Below are positions 1 to 9,504 of a DNA stretch of 64,000 nucleotides, in pieces. The stretch covers positions 3,286,001 to 3,350,000 of the forward strand of contig CP173058.1 in assembly GCA_044772875.1 (NCBI GenBank). Direction: 5' to 3'. Origin of the DNA: Morganella morganii_D (GTDB taxonomy: Bacteria; Pseudomonadota; Gammaproteobacteria; Enterobacterales; Enterobacteriaceae). The notes under the pieces were generated by a model. It ran no database searches, was not told the origin of the DNA, and saw only the letters and a program-made list of their open reading frames with translations. Within the stretch, counting starts at the first letter, position 1; each line of letters opens with the position of its first letter. The translations under genes and the position numbers were made by a program.

Positions 1-610
1 GGACCCGGCGCGTTTTGATCTGCGCGGCACTCTGACACACGGTAAAGATGTCATCATCGACGTGAATGTTATTATCGAAGGGGATGTGACACTCGGTAAT
101 AATGTGGTAATTGGTGCCGGTTGTGTGCTGAAAGATTGTATTATCGGCGACGGTTCTGTTCTCAGTCCGTATACCGTGGTCGAATCATCCGAAATGGCAC
201 GTGACTGTACTGTCGGGCCGTTTGCCCGTCTGCGTCCGGGTTCTGTACTGGCGGATAAAGCGCATGTCGGCAACTTTGTGGAAATGAAGAAAGCGACACT
301 GGGTATCGGCTCCAAAGCCGGGCACCTCAGCTATCTGGGTGATGCAGAAATCGGTAATGATGTGAATATCGGTGCCGGAACCATCACCTGTAATTATGAT
401 GGCGCGAACAAATTTAAAACGGTTATCGGCGATGAGGTTTTTGTCGGCTCAGATACCCAGCTGGTGGCACCGGTCACCATCGGGAAAGGCGCGACCGTCG
501 GCGCCGGTACGACCGTAACCAAAGATGTGGGTGATAATGAACTGGTAATAAGCCGGGTCAGACAAACCCAGATTGCCGGCTGGAAACGTCCGGTAAAAAT
601 AAACAAATAA
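1..610 (+). CDS. glmU: GlmU, C-terminal part (bifunctional GlcNAc-1-P uridyltransferase / GlcN-1-P acetyltransferase), 5'-truncated by window edge
   Basis: The reading frame is open from base 2 and starts inside the gene, so only about the last 200 residues are present. They form the left-handed beta-helix acetyltransferase domain, visible as hexapeptide repeats (IGDG, VGNFVEMKKA, IGNDVNIGAGT). The segment NIGAGTITCNYDGANK holds the acetyl-CoA/CoA-binding and catalytic region known in the family, and RVRQTQIAGWKRPVK is the usual basic C-terminus. The enzyme makes UDP-GlcNAc for peptidoglycan and LPS in the cytosol. glmS follows 94 bp downstream on the same strand, the standard enteric glmUS operon in which GlmS supplies the glucosamine-6-P that GlmU's pathway consumes. 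Confidence 0.97.
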   Translation, partial: DPARFDLRGTLTHGKDVIIDVNVIIEGDVTLGNNVVIGAGCVLKDCIIGDGSVLSPYTVVESSEMARDCTVGPFARLRPGSVLADKAHVGNFVEMKKATLGIGSKAGHLSYLGDAEIGNDVNIGAGTITCNYDGANKFKTVIGDEVFVGSDTQLVAPVTIGKGATVGAGTTVTKDVGDNELVISRVRQTQIAGWKRPVKINK

Positions 611-704
611 ACACAATAATAACCCCATATCTACACAGCCCGGGGACACGGCAACGCCGTAAAAACAATCAGGCAGGACATCGTTAAATCAGGAATTTAC
701 AACT
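611..704 (+). promoter_or_regulatory. glmU-glmS intercistronic leader with small hairpin
   Basis: This 94-bp spacer holds a short hairpin (ACGGC-AAC-GCCGT, 648-660) and AT-rich flanks. In E. coli the transcript is cut at the glmU stop codon, and the glmS leader is the target of the GlmZ small RNA, which opens an inhibitory structure. The layout here is compatible with that control. I did not identify a GlmZ pairing region, so the regulatory role is inferred from the enteric operon. Confidence 0.35.
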
Positions 705-2534
705 ATGTGTGGAATTGTTGGTGCAGTAGCACAACGTGATATCGCTGAAATTCTGTTAGAAGGGCTTCGTCGTCTGGAATACCGCGGATATGACTCTGCC
801 GGCATGGCGGTTGTGGACAGCGAAGGGCACCTGACCCGCCTGCGTGAAGTCGGTAAAGTGAAAATGCTGGCGGAAGAAGCAGAAAAAACGCCGGTTGCCG
901 GCGGCACCGGTATCGCGCACACACGCTGGGCAACGCATGGCGAGCCCCTGGAACGTAACGCACACCCGCATGTTTCCGGGAATATCGCTGTTGTTCATAA
1001 CGGTATTATTGAAAATTACAGTGAATTACGGGAATTACTGAAAGGCCGCGACTATCAGTTCACTTCCGACACTGACACAGAAGTTATCGCACACCTGGTG
1101 AATTGGGAGCATTCACAGGGCGGTACACTGCGTGAAGCTGTACAGCGGGCTATTCCGCAACTGCGCGGTGCTTACGGTACGGTGATTATGGACTCCCGCA
1201 CACCGGAACTGCTGGTTGCAGCCCGTTCAGGCAGTCCGCTGGTGGTTGGCCTGGGGGTCGGTGAAAACTTCCTTGCATCTGATCAGCTTGCTCTGCTGCC
1301 GGTTACCCGCCGCTTTATCTACCTGGAAGAAGGGGATATTGTCGAAATTACCCGCCGTCATGTTCATATTTTTGACCGCAATGGTGATGAAACTGAGCGT
1401 GATGTGATTGAATCCAACGTTCAGTATGATGCCGGTGATAAAGGTATTTACCGTCATTATATGCAGAAAGAAATCTATGAGCAGCCGCTGGCCATCAAAA
1501 ACACGATGGAAGGGCGTCTGCGCAATGAAACGGTTGAATTCAGCGAACTGGGTGAAAAAGCCCGTGATGTGCTGTCCGGTATCGAACATATCCAGATTGT
1601 TGCCTGTGGTACGTCATTCAACGCCGGGATGGTATCCCGTTACTGGTTTGAAGCACTGGCGGGTATTCCGTGCGATGTGGAAATCGCCTCTGAATTCCGT
1701 TACCGTAAACCGGCCTGCCGTAAGAACAGCCTGCTGATCACGATTTCACAGTCCGGTGAAACCGCTGATACTCTGGCTGCACTGCGTCTGGGTAAAGAGC
1801 TGGGCTATCTGACCTCACTGGCTATCTGCAATGTTGCCGGTTCATCACTGGTGCGTGAATCTGATTTTGCTGTGATGACCAAAGCCGGAACCGAAATCGG
1901 TGTGGCCTCCACCAAGGCATTTACCACTCAGCTGACTGTTCTGCTGATGCTGGTGGCATACTTCGGCCGTCTGAAAGGCAAAGGTGAAGCACTGGAGCAC
2001 AGTATTGTGACTGCGCTGCATGCCCTGCCGAGCCGTATCGAAAGTATGTTATCTCAGGACAAAGTCATCGAGCAGCTGGCGGAGGATTTCTCCGACAAGA
2101 GCCACGCACTGTTCCTGGGCCGCGGGGATCAGTTCCCGATCGCGGTGGAAGGGGCTCTGAAACTCAAAGAGATCTCCTATATCCACGCAGAAGCTTATGC
2201 AGCCGGTGAATTAAAACACGGCCCGCTGGCGCTGATTGACGCAGATATGCCGGTCATTATCGTGGCACCGAACAACGAACTGCTGGAAAAACTGAAATCC
2301 AATATTGAAGAAGTCCGTGCACGTGGTGGTCTGCTGTATGTCTTCGCAGATAAAGACGCCGGTTTCAGTGACAGCGAAAATATGAAAATTATTCCGCTGC
2401 CGTATGTGGAAGAGCTGATCGCCCCAATTTTCTACACCATCCCGTTACAGCTGCTCTCTTATCACGTCGCCTTAATTAAAGGCACGGATGTGGATCAGCC
2501 GCGCAATCTGGCGAAATCAGTGACGGTTGAATAA
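705..2534 (+). CDS. glmS: Glutamine--fructose-6-phosphate aminotransferase (isomerizing)
   Basis: The protein has 609 residues, the same length as E. coli GlmS. It begins MCGIVGAVAQRD, so Cys2 becomes the N-terminal nucleophile of the class II glutaminase domain (about residues 2-240). Two SIS sugar-isomerase domains follow (about 285-425 and 455-600), with the SQSGETADT phosphate-binding loop, and the C-terminus is the conserved PRNLAKSVTVE. It converts fructose-6-P and glutamine to glucosamine-6-P, the committed step of amino-sugar synthesis. It is the second gene of glmUS and is followed by a strong terminator. Confidence 0.98.
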   Translation: MCGIVGAVAQRDIAEILLEGLRRLEYRGYDSAGMAVVDSEGHLTRLREVGKVKMLAEEAEKTPVAGGTGIAHTRWATHGEPLERNAHPHVSGNIAVVHNGIIENYSELRELLKGRDYQFTSDTDTEVIAHLVNWEHSQGGTLREAVQRAIPQLRGAYGTVIMDSRTPELLVAARSGSPLVVGLGVGENFLASDQLALLPVTRRFIYLEEGDIVEITRRHVHIFDRNGDETERDVIESNVQYDAGDKGIYRHYMQKEIYEQPLAIKNTMEGRLRNETVEFSELGEKARDVLSGIEHIQIVACGTSFNAGMVSRYWFEALAGIPCDVEIASEFRYRKPACRKNSLLITISQSGETADTLAALRLGKELGYLTSLAICNVAGSSLVRESDFAVMTKAGTEIGVASTKAFTTQLTVLLMLVAYFGRLKGKGEALEHSIVTALHALPSRIESMLSQDKVIEQLAEDFSDKSHALFLGRGDQFPIAVEGALKLKEISYIHAEAYAAGELKHGPLALIDADMPVIIVAPNNELLEKLKSNIEEVRARGGLLYVFADKDAGFSDSENMKIIPLPYVEELIAPIFYTIPLQLLSYHVALIKGTDVDQPRNLAKSVTVE

Positions 2535-2560
2535 GCCGGGTCTGATTTAGTTTCAGATAA
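2505..2560 (+). other. attTn7 target site (glmS 3' end and downstream insertion point)
   Basis: The last ~30 bp of glmS encode LAKSVTVE, the segment bound by TnsD of Tn7. In E. coli insertion occurs about 25 bp past the stop codon, which here would be near 2559, just before the terminator stem. No Tn7 ends or tns genes are visible, so the site appears empty. Confidence 0.5.
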
Positions 2561-2570
2561 TTAAAGATTG

Positions 2571-2612
2571 AAGCCCGGACTGTATCATGTCGATGCACTC
2601 CGGGCTTTTTTT
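2571..2612 (+). terminator. Rho-independent terminator of glmS
   Basis: A perfect 9-bp stem (AAGCCCGGA at 2571-2579 with TCCGGGCTT at 2599-2607) is extended inward by partial pairing and followed by a T run. Confidence 0.9.
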
Positions 2613-3200
2613 AACGTATAGGAAATTGAAACTTTTTCAGGCTCCCGAGTGCACAAGGCGGATCTTCCCTGCGTCAGGCCGGTATGTACCTCATCAGGCT
2701 AATCTCCCGTGCGTGGATTTTGAGCCCCTGCACATTCAGACACCGCTATCAGTCACCTGGTTTTTAACGCCAAACTCCTCACAGACTCGCTTGGGTATTT
2801 CCGATTGCTTGTAACTGGTTTCTATATGACCAAAGGTGCTACTCTGATTAATGATATTATTTATCATGGCTGAGCCTATACACACATAATGGTTTAATTT
2901 TTCCTAAATTTAACAAATAGGTACAGTAATAACTAATTCAAAAGATACAGAGGTTCCTTAAACATTACTTTCATATTTCGTTGTTTTTATAGCTGAACGT
3001 GAATTTTCTCTCTCCTGAAAGCAACATGCTTAATTTTAATGTAAACAATGAATTATTTTCTTAACGTACGTTTTCGTTCAGGTCGCGGATTTACAGTCAC
3101 GGACACGGAATTTCCGCCTGAGGGATCACGGCGCTGTTCAGTCACACAGTAAACCGGTATCAAATACCGGTAAACGGGTTGCTCAGCTTACCGCATCTGC
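2613..3200. other. 588-bp gap between glmS and aer; no supported gene
   Basis: The first half has ordinary GC; from about 2815 onward it becomes AT-rich. A 43-codon minus-strand frame (2736-2867, starting MINNIINQSSTF and including SEIPKRVCEEFGV) is open but lacks a clear ribosome site, and I do not recognise it. A perfect 8-bp hairpin (ACCGGTAT-CAA-ATACCGGT, 3153-3171) lies just downstream of aer on its strand and could serve as its transcript end. The gap adjoins attTn7, so it may be a remnant of an earlier insertion; that is a guess. Confidence 0.4.
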
Positions 3201-4742
3201 TCAGGTATGATTTCCGAAGACCTGTATTGCCTGCTGCAACCGTGAGGAGCGCCGCGTCAGTTCGGAGGTGGCACTGGTGACATTATTGACCATTTCGGTA
3301 TTGTTGCCGGTCATGGTACCGATGCGGGCAACGGATTCATTGATAAGCTCCAGCGCCTGAGTCTGCTCTTTAGTGGCAAGGCCGATTTCATTGATCATGG
3401 ATGACATTTTCAGCACATCGGTGACCATTTCCCCGAGCCGGGTTTCGGTCTGTTCTGCTATTGTCACGCCGGTACGGACATTGGCTGCGTTTTTCTCAAT
3501 CAGGGTTTTTATCTCTTTGGCGGCAGAGGCAGAATGCAGCGCCAGGTTGCGTACTTCCGCAGCCACAACAGAAAAACCCCGTCCGGCATCCCCTGCACGG
3601 GCAGCTTCCACTGCTGCATTCAGCGCCAGAATATTGGTCTGAAAGGCAATACGGTCAATCACGCCGATGATATCAACAATCTGATTATTATCCGCAGAAA
3701 TGGTATGCATCATATCAATAGTTTTCTGCATGGTTTCGTTGCTTTGTGTTGCGCTGTTACCCGCATTACCGGCGATATTCATGGTCAGATAGACACTTTC
3801 AGCCGTCTGCTGTACTGCGCTGCTGATCTCCTCAATGGCGACAGCGGTTTGTTGTAAATGAGCTGATGCCTCTTCAGAACGGGTATGCAGCGCTGTTGTT
3901 TCCTGTGAAACCCGCTGATTGATAGCGCGGATCCCGGCAACCTGTGTGCTGACATCATCCACCAGCGAATTCAGATTAAGCCCTGACTGATTCACCAGGC
4001 GCATCAGTAATCCGATTTCATCCACTCTGTCCATGTGTACAGGAGCGGGTTTACGGCCGGAAACGACTTTTTTCATTTGTGACAGCAGTAAGTTAACTGG
4101 CTGAGATATTTGTGACTTAAGGTAAACCGACAGCAGAATAAACAACGCCACCACACCGCCAGCCTGAATAAACGGATTTAATGGTGAAAATAACAGAGCC
4201 AGAATTAATAATATTGTACTTAATAAAGAATAATTAATCCGTTTCCCGACCGGCAGCCATTTCATTAATGATAAAAATGCCAGTTTACCTTTACGGATAA
4301 TAACACCCTTAAAAAGACGATATCCGTTTAGTTTATTATTCTTTAATTTGCTGTAAAGAGATGTGCTTTTTTTTATTTCATCACGGGACGGCACTGTCCG
4401 GACAGAAATATAGCCTGTTAATTTTTTATCGTGCCATACCGGGGTAACATTTGCTCTTACCCAGTAATGGTCACCGTTACGGCAGCGGTTCTTGATAATA
4501 CCTGTCCAGCTGTCACCCTGCTGCAAGGTATACCACATATCAGCAAAGGCGGCCGGTGGCATATCCGGGTGGCGGATAATATTATGAGGCCGCCCCGTCA
4601 GATGTTCTTCCTCAAATCCGCTCGCGGTAATAAATGCAGAGTTTGCATAGGTTATATGGCTTTGGGTGTCAGTAGTTGACATTAATATTGCATTATCGTT
4701 AAGCGAATATTCATGCTGTGTGACAGACATGTTGTTTTTCAT
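3201..4742 (-). CDS. aer: Aer-like aerotaxis / redox receptor (PAS + methyl-accepting signalling domain)
   Basis: The protein has 513 residues. The N-terminal PAS domain (about 15-110) contains STTDTQSHITYANSAF, RPHNIIRHPDMPPAAFADMW and NGDHYWVRANVTP, matching E. coli Aer, which binds FAD and senses electron-transport state. A hydrophobic hairpin (about 175-215) anchors it in the membrane without a periplasmic domain. A HAMP-like stretch and a long coiled coil follow, with the conserved chemoreceptor tip DRIAFQTNILALNAAVEAAR. There is no C-terminal NWETF methylation-enzyme tether, as in Aer. The start chosen (MKNNMSV) has a GGGG ribosome site; an upstream in-frame ATG at 4805 lacks one. No che genes are nearby. 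Confidence 0.88.
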   Translation of the reverse strand: MKNNMSVTQHEYSLNDNAILMSTTDTQSHITYANSAFITASGFEEEHLTGRPHNIIRHPDMPPAAFADMWYTLQQGDSWTGIIKNRCRNGDHYWVRANVTPVWHDKKLTGYISVRTVPSRDEIKKSTSLYSKLKNNKLNGYRLFKGVIIRKGKLAFLSLMKWLPVGKRINYSLLSTILLILALLFSPLNPFIQAGGVVALFILLSVYLKSQISQPVNLLLSQMKKVVSGRKPAPVHMDRVDEIGLLMRLVNQSGLNLNSLVDDVSTQVAGIRAINQRVSQETTALHTRSEEASAHLQQTAVAIEEISSAVQQTAESVYLTMNIAGNAGNSATQSNETMQKTIDMMHTISADNNQIVDIIGVIDRIAFQTNILALNAAVEAARAGDAGRGFSVVAAEVRNLALHSASAAKEIKTLIEKNAANVRTGVTIAEQTETRLGEMVTDVLKMSSMINEIGLATKEQTQALELINESVARIGTMTGNNTEMVNNVTSATSELTRRSSRLQQAIQVFGNHT

Positions 4743-5107
4743 AATAACCCCGGAATAATGTAAAATAATTAACAAACTGCTCTCCGGACTGTAAAAAGAC
4801 AGCACGGAGTGATTATTTTATTTTGTGGATAATATATTCGTAATTGACCGGGAAATATATGTTTTTTATTTTTTAAATATTATTTTTTCATAAAAATTAA
4901 ACAATTTAAGAGGAATTTAATTATTAAGTAAATATTATATGTATTCTGGTTTGTTGATATTGAAACAGGTTTTATGTTATTCGTTTTTCATATCAGATAG
5001 GTATTTCAGATTTAAATAAATCTTAGTTTAGGTGATTTAAAATCATTACTTAACCGTAATTTTTAGCGGTGACAATAGCACCGTTTTTTATGTGCAATGT
5101 GTACCGG
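4743..5107. other. AT-rich gap between the DUF2169 gene and aer
   Basis: These 365 bp are strongly AT-rich with poly-T/A tracts, presumably holding the aer promoter. I see no gene, RNA or convincing operator. Confidence 0.4.
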
Positions 5108-6154
5108 TTACCTGGCCGTGTGATCAGGTATATGGCGCAGCGTCATTTCTGCGATATTCAGTGAGCCCGGAAGCGCAATGCGGTAAGTGCAGAACACTTT
5201 TCTCAGGTTCATATTCACCACAATGGTATCGAGCTGTAAATTTTTCGGGATAGAAAACCCGAGACCGGAGCCGATAAAAACAAACAGCTCCTCCACCGGA
5301 ACATAAAACAGGATATGCTGGCGCTCAATCTCAGTTGCGGACACCAGACCAAACAGTTTCAGCGGCAGTTTATTACCGGCTTTCAGGTGGGGAATTTGCA
5401 GTGTCGGATGTGCGCCACACCAGTAATTGAGGTTATCCGGCATCTGCGGCGGGTTTGATGACATCGGGTTTTGATGATAATCGCCGGCGTATTCTGCACG
5501 CCCCTGCCAGGTCCGGCCAAAAAAGCCGAAACCGTCCGGGCGGAGTATCTGACTGATATGTTCTGCCGGGATATCCGGTGATTCTATCTGGTGCGCGGGT
5601 AACTGAGTTTTATCGCACCGGGTCAGAAATTCCGGCGGATACCAGCCCATACCTATCGGGTTTGCCGGAGAGGCAAAAACGGTATCACCGGTACTGTATG
5701 TGCCGCCGGAGGCATGCTCATAGCGGATATCAAGATAGCTGAGCGGTTCAGATTCTGTCAGAAACCACTCATTGTCTTCTTTTATCCAGTGACGGGAACC
5801 GAATATACGCAGAGCTTTCTGATATTTTCCTATCTGAATACCAACATCAAAAACCGGAACCGGATTATTTTCCGGCACAAAAGCAGTGGCGTTAATGACA
5901 ATATCTGTTTTCGGTTTATAGGGTGCCAAATCACTTTCATATTCAATACTGGTACCAACCATTTCACTGTAGCTGATATCCGTATAATTCAGCGGAGATT
6001 GTTCAGGAGAAATAATGAGCTGACTCTGACCATCACGGTTATTTATCCGGATATCATAAGTGATACGTGATGCAACAACATGAAATTTCTCATGTTGAGG
6101 ATTATGACAGTCATAATTCAGTGCCGGAAAAATAGTATGATTGATAAAATTCAT
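5108..6154 (-). CDS. DUF2169 domain protein (type VI secretion-associated family)
   Basis: The 348-residue protein matches DUF2169 along most of its length. It has the SYSEMVGTSIEYESDLAPYKPKTDIVINATAF block near residues 60-95, a KALRIFGSRHW block, and a later block with PIGMGWYPPEFL and GFGFFGRTWQGR. There is no signal peptide or membrane segment, so it is probably cytosolic. DUF2169 proteins are usually encoded beside PAAR/VgrG or effector genes and are thought to help load type VI cargo. Here the neighbours are aer and nagK and no T6SS gene is in the window. Whether this orphan serves a remote T6SS cluster is an inference. Confidence 0.75.
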   Translation of the reverse strand: MNFINHTIFPALNYDCHNPQHEKFHVVASRITYDIRINNRDGQSQLIISPEQSPLNYTDISYSEMVGTSIEYESDLAPYKPKTDIVINATAFVPENNPVPVFDVGIQIGKYQKALRIFGSRHWIKEDNEWFLTESEPLSYLDIRYEHASGGTYSTGDTVFASPANPIGMGWYPPEFLTRCDKTQLPAHQIESPDIPAEHISQILRPDGFGFFGRTWQGRAEYAGDYHQNPMSSNPPQMPDNLNYWCGAHPTLQIPHLKAGNKLPLKLFGLVSATEIERQHILFYVPVEELFVFIGSGLGFSIPKNLQLDTIVVNMNLRKVFCTYRIALPGSLNIAEMTLRHIPDHTAR

Positions 6155-6346
6155 TACCTCAGCCTTTATGATATATAATAATCACAAGAATACGTAATAT
6201 CCCCCGAACTGAAGTAATACAGAGAAGATATAATAATATTCTATGTATAAATACGATATTTTACGGATTCAGCCGGTTTTTATTATGGCTAATTTAACCT
6301 TTTTCCGGAATAAATAAGATAAGAGTTTACCTATATTATTTTTAAT

Positions 6347-6376
6347 ATTTACCGCCTGCATCCGGAGGCGGTAAAT
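6347..6376 (-). terminator. Hairpin downstream of nagK
   Basis: A perfect 11-bp stem (ATTTACCGCCT with AGGCGGTAAAT) has an 8-nt loop and lies 10 bp after the nagK stop on the minus strand. The T run after it is poor, so it may be a weak terminator or a 3' stabiliser. Confidence 0.5.
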
Positions 6377-6385
6377 AAAGGTCTG

Positions 6386-7297
6386 TCAGCCGGAAAAATT
6401 CAGACAGGCAGCACCCCGTGCGCCGCCGGAATCCCCATAACGGGCTTTATGAATAGCGGGCAGTGATGCAACGCCGTAGAGGTATTGCGGCAGGTATTCC
6501 GGCAGCAGGCGGTAAATTTCCCCGAACCGGGATAATCCGCCACCGATCACCAGCAAATCAGGATCAAAGACACTCAGTACATTTCCCAGATAGTGCGCGA
6601 GCAGTGACATATAGCGTTCAACGTGCAGTTTTGCATTATGATCTCCGTCGTAGTAACGGGTGATAATATCAACCGCACTGAGTTTTTCGCCGTAAAATGC
6701 CGCAAAAATCCGCTCAAATCCCGGACCGGAAAGATAGGTTTCAAAACAACCGGTTTTTCCGCAGCCGCAAAGTGTTGCCGGAACCTGATGCCCGAGAAGT
6801 TTATCGCCTTCCAGCGTCATATTGATGTGGCCGATTTCCCCGGCGATACCATTTTTCCCCGGTAATACCGTGCCGTTAATCACAAAGCCGCCGCCGACAC
6901 CGGTACCGAGGATCAGTCCCAGTACCGTCGGGTAGTGGCGGAATGCCGGATCCCAGGCCTCGGAGAGTGCAAAGCAGTTGGCGTCATTCTCAATTTTTAC
7001 CGGGCGCCGCAATAGCGTTTCCAGATCATGGCGCAGCGGCTGGTATTGAGCGGCGGGTACATTGGTGGTAAACACCGTTCCCTTTTCATGATTTACAATG
7101 CCGGGAACGCCGATACCGATTTTTCCTTTACATCCGAGTTCGGTATCCGCCTGTTCTGTCAGTTGCCGGAATGCCTCAAGCAGCGCGGCATAGCTCTCTT
7201 TTGGTGTCGCGATACGTTTTTGCCAGACCGGTTCCGGTGCTTCATTAAAAACGGCAAGCTCAATTTTTGTCCCGCCCATATCAAAACCGTAATACAT
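6386..7297 (-). CDS. nagK: N-acetyl-D-glucosamine kinase (ROK family)
   Basis: The protein has 303 residues, the size of E. coli NagK, and starts MYYGFDMGGTKIELAVF, the ATP-binding phosphate-1 motif. Further motifs are NDANCFALSEAWD (catalytic Asp), LGLILGTGVGGG, the ROK zinc site CGCGKTGC and the sugar-binding EIGH. It phosphorylates GlcNAc salvaged from cell-wall turnover or chitin to GlcNAc-6-P in the cytosol. It is a single-gene minus-strand unit; E. coli nagK lies beside cobB instead. The general ROK assignment is certain; the NagK assignment rests on full-length resemblance. Confidence 0.9.
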   Translation of the reverse strand: MYYGFDMGGTKIELAVFNEAPEPVWQKRIATPKESYAALLEAFRQLTEQADTELGCKGKIGIGVPGIVNHEKGTVFTTNVPAAQYQPLRHDLETLLRRPVKIENDANCFALSEAWDPAFRHYPTVLGLILGTGVGGGFVINGTVLPGKNGIAGEIGHINMTLEGDKLLGHQVPATLCGCGKTGCFETYLSGPGFERIFAAFYGEKLSAVDIITRYYDGDHNAKLHVERYMSLLAHYLGNVLSVFDPDLLVIGGGLSRFGEIYRLLPEYLPQYLYGVASLPAIHKARYGDSGGARGAACLNFSG

Positions 7298-7501
7298 GAT
7301 GATTCTGCCCTGTTCTGATCACTGTTGTGTTATCCCCAAGCATAAAACACCGGCGGCCGGATGAGAACCCGTTGTCTGATATAAGTCCGTCTTCTGAACA
7401 GCGGGGAATCATCAATAAATTCACTTGCACCGTTATTCATATTTTGTCAGGTTAAGAGTATTGCAAACACAGTTCAGATGAGAATAAAAGGAAACATCAC
7501 A

Positions 7502-8611
7502 ATGAAAAATGTGGGATTTGTCGGCTGGCGCGGGATGGTAGGGTCTGTGCTGATGCAGCGCATGACAGAAGAGCGGGATTTTGACGGGATCCGTCCGGTA
7601 TTTTTCTCAACCTCGCAGAGCGGCGGGGAAGCGCCGTCATTCGGCGGGCGCCGCAGCACGTTACAGGACGCATTTGATATTGATGCACTGCGCGCGCTTG
7701 ACATTATTATCAGCTGCCAGGGCGGCGATTACACCAATGATGTCTATCCGAAGCTGCGTCAGATCGGCTGGGACGGCTACTGGATTGATGCGGCATCGGC
7801 ACTGCGGATGAACGATGACGCTATTATTATCCTCGACCCGGTTAATGGTAAGCATATAGAAGAAGGGCTGAACCGCGGCATTAAAACGTTTGTCGGCGGT
7901 AACTGTACTGTCAGTCTGATGCTGATGTCACTGGGCGGCCTGTTTGAGGCGGATCTGGTGGAATGGGCCTCTGTGGCGACCTACCAGGCCGCATCCGGTG
8001 CCGGCGCGCGTCATATGCGCGAGCTGCTGGTACAGATGGGCGCACTGAACGCGCATGTGGTGAAAGAGTTGCAGGATCCCGCTTCCGCGATTCTGGATAT
8101 TGAACGCAAAGTGACTGAATTTACCCGCAGCGGTGCATTACCGGCGGAACATTTCGGCGTGCCGCTGGCCGGAAGTCTGATCCCGTGGATTGATAAGCAG
8201 CTGGATAACGGCCAGAGCCGCGAAGAGTGGAAAGGTCAGGCGGAAACCAACAAAATTTTGTCACGTGGTCAGAATATTATTCCGGTGGATGGCCTGTGTG
8301 TCCGTATCGGTGCGCTGCGCTGTCACAGTCAGGCATTTACTCTGAAACTGAAGAAAGACCTGCCGGTCATTGAGATTGAGTCTTTGCTGGCTGCCCATAA
8401 TGAGTGGGTGCGGGTTGTACCTAATGATCGCGATATTACGGTACGTGAACTGACTCCGGCGGCTGTCACCGGCACACTGAAAACCCCGGTCGGGCGTATC
8501 CGTAAACTGAATATGGGGCCGGATTATATCTCTGCATTTACTGTAGGTGACCAGCTTCTGTGGGGTGCCGCAGAACCGTTGCGCAGAATGCTGAATATTT
8601 TATTAAAATAA
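7502..8611 (+). CDS. asd: Aspartate-semialdehyde dehydrogenase
   Basis: The protein has 369 residues, with NADP-binding GFVGWRGMVGSVL at the N-terminus, the catalytic cysteine at residue 135 in GGNCTVSLMLMSLGG, and the later HSQAFTLKLKK substrate block. It reduces aspartyl phosphate to aspartate semialdehyde for lysine/diaminopimelate, threonine and methionine synthesis. The start at 7502 is preceded by AAAGGA at a good distance and gives the E. coli-like N-terminus; an earlier in-frame ATG at 7478 would add eight unconserved residues. The gene is monocistronic with a strong terminator. Confidence 0.96.
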   Translation: MKNVGFVGWRGMVGSVLMQRMTEERDFDGIRPVFFSTSQSGGEAPSFGGRRSTLQDAFDIDALRALDIIISCQGGDYTNDVYPKLRQIGWDGYWIDAASALRMNDDAIIILDPVNGKHIEEGLNRGIKTFVGGNCTVSLMLMSLGGLFEADLVEWASVATYQAASGAGARHMRELLVQMGALNAHVVKELQDPASAILDIERKVTEFTRSGALPAEHFGVPLAGSLIPWIDKQLDNGQSREEWKGQAETNKILSRGQNIIPVDGLCVRIGALRCHSQAFTLKLKKDLPVIEIESLLAAHNEWVRVVPNDRDITVRELTPAAVTGTLKTPVGRIRKLNMGPDYISAFTVGDQLLWGAAEPLRRMLNILLK

Positions 8612-8642
8612 CGATAATCATCTACTTATTGATAATTTTTAA

Positions 8643-8681
8643 GACCTATGTGTTGGATTTTACACATAGGTCATTTTTTTT
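8643..8681 (+). terminator. Rho-independent terminator of asd
   Basis: A perfect 11-bp stem (GACCTATGTGT with ACACATAGGTC, 8643-8653/8662-8672) has an 8-nt loop and is followed by eight T residues. Confidence 0.93.
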
Positions 8682-9504
8682 GTTTGCGTTTTGATTTTTT
8701 TACAGTATCTGCATCTTCTCACTAACTGAACCTGTTAAACAAAGGGATGAGCGTGTTTTTTACGGCCGTAAAATAAACATCGGATCTATATTGCCGGAAT
8801 GAGTAGTGTATTCGGTTTATTGTTTGTTATTTGCACAAAATGTTCCGGTCACATTTCATTCCGGCCTGTTTTTTATTTTATTGCTAAAACAGTATACGTA
8901 ATACGTTGTATATTCCTGATACTGCTTTACAAGCAGATATTTATTTTTTATGAGAATTAAAATCCGGGTCACCAGCCAAACAACCTGACTTAGTGTTTAT
9001 ATTTAGCGGTATATTTTAAATACCACGCTGTATCTGTATTTTTCCTGCTTTTTTGTCTGCTGTTTCCGGTAATGTAAAAATGGCTTGATTCGGGTAAGAA
9101 AAAAAGACGCTGATTTATGATCTTCTGCACAACCCGGTTTTTTCTGTCACCTCATTCTTCTTTCATTAAATATCATCCTGTGGGTTTCTTATATAAACAC
9201 CCCATGCTACATAAAACCGTAACAAAATAAATAAATATTTCTTTTTATTTAATCGTGTTTACGATTAGCGTGATTAGCATATTTTCTATGTAATTAAACT
9301 ATATTATATAAAAAAATATAATCATTATATTGTTTTACGAGTTTGAAAGTTGCGTGTTTAATAAGCTAATATACACAGACTGCTTCGTTATTTACAGGAT
9401 TGTATGCGGGTATTGTTTGTTTTACCGGCGTCAGCTGTAGATCATCGGATAGCAGAGTTAACTAATTTTTAACTATCAATAAGTAATCTGAGGAAGGAGG
9501 TTTT
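8682..9504. other. 823-bp AT-rich upstream region of the gad operon
   Basis: No gene of convincing length is present. The region is strongly AT-rich, especially 9200-9330, and looks like curved, H-NS-type regulatory DNA. It holds a perfect 16-bp palindrome (TTTTACGGCCGTAAAA, 8758-8773), an inverted CAGTAT/ATACTG pair near 8888-8922, a direct GATTAGC pair near 9256-9280 and several TATA-like -10 candidates. Enteric gad genes are known for large upstream regulatory regions. I did not find an E. coli-type gad box. Confidence 0.45.

Noticed and set aside
2587..2814. A 75-codon plus-strand frame after glmS
   Set aside because: It begins inside the glmS terminator, has no ribosome site and no family-like sequence.
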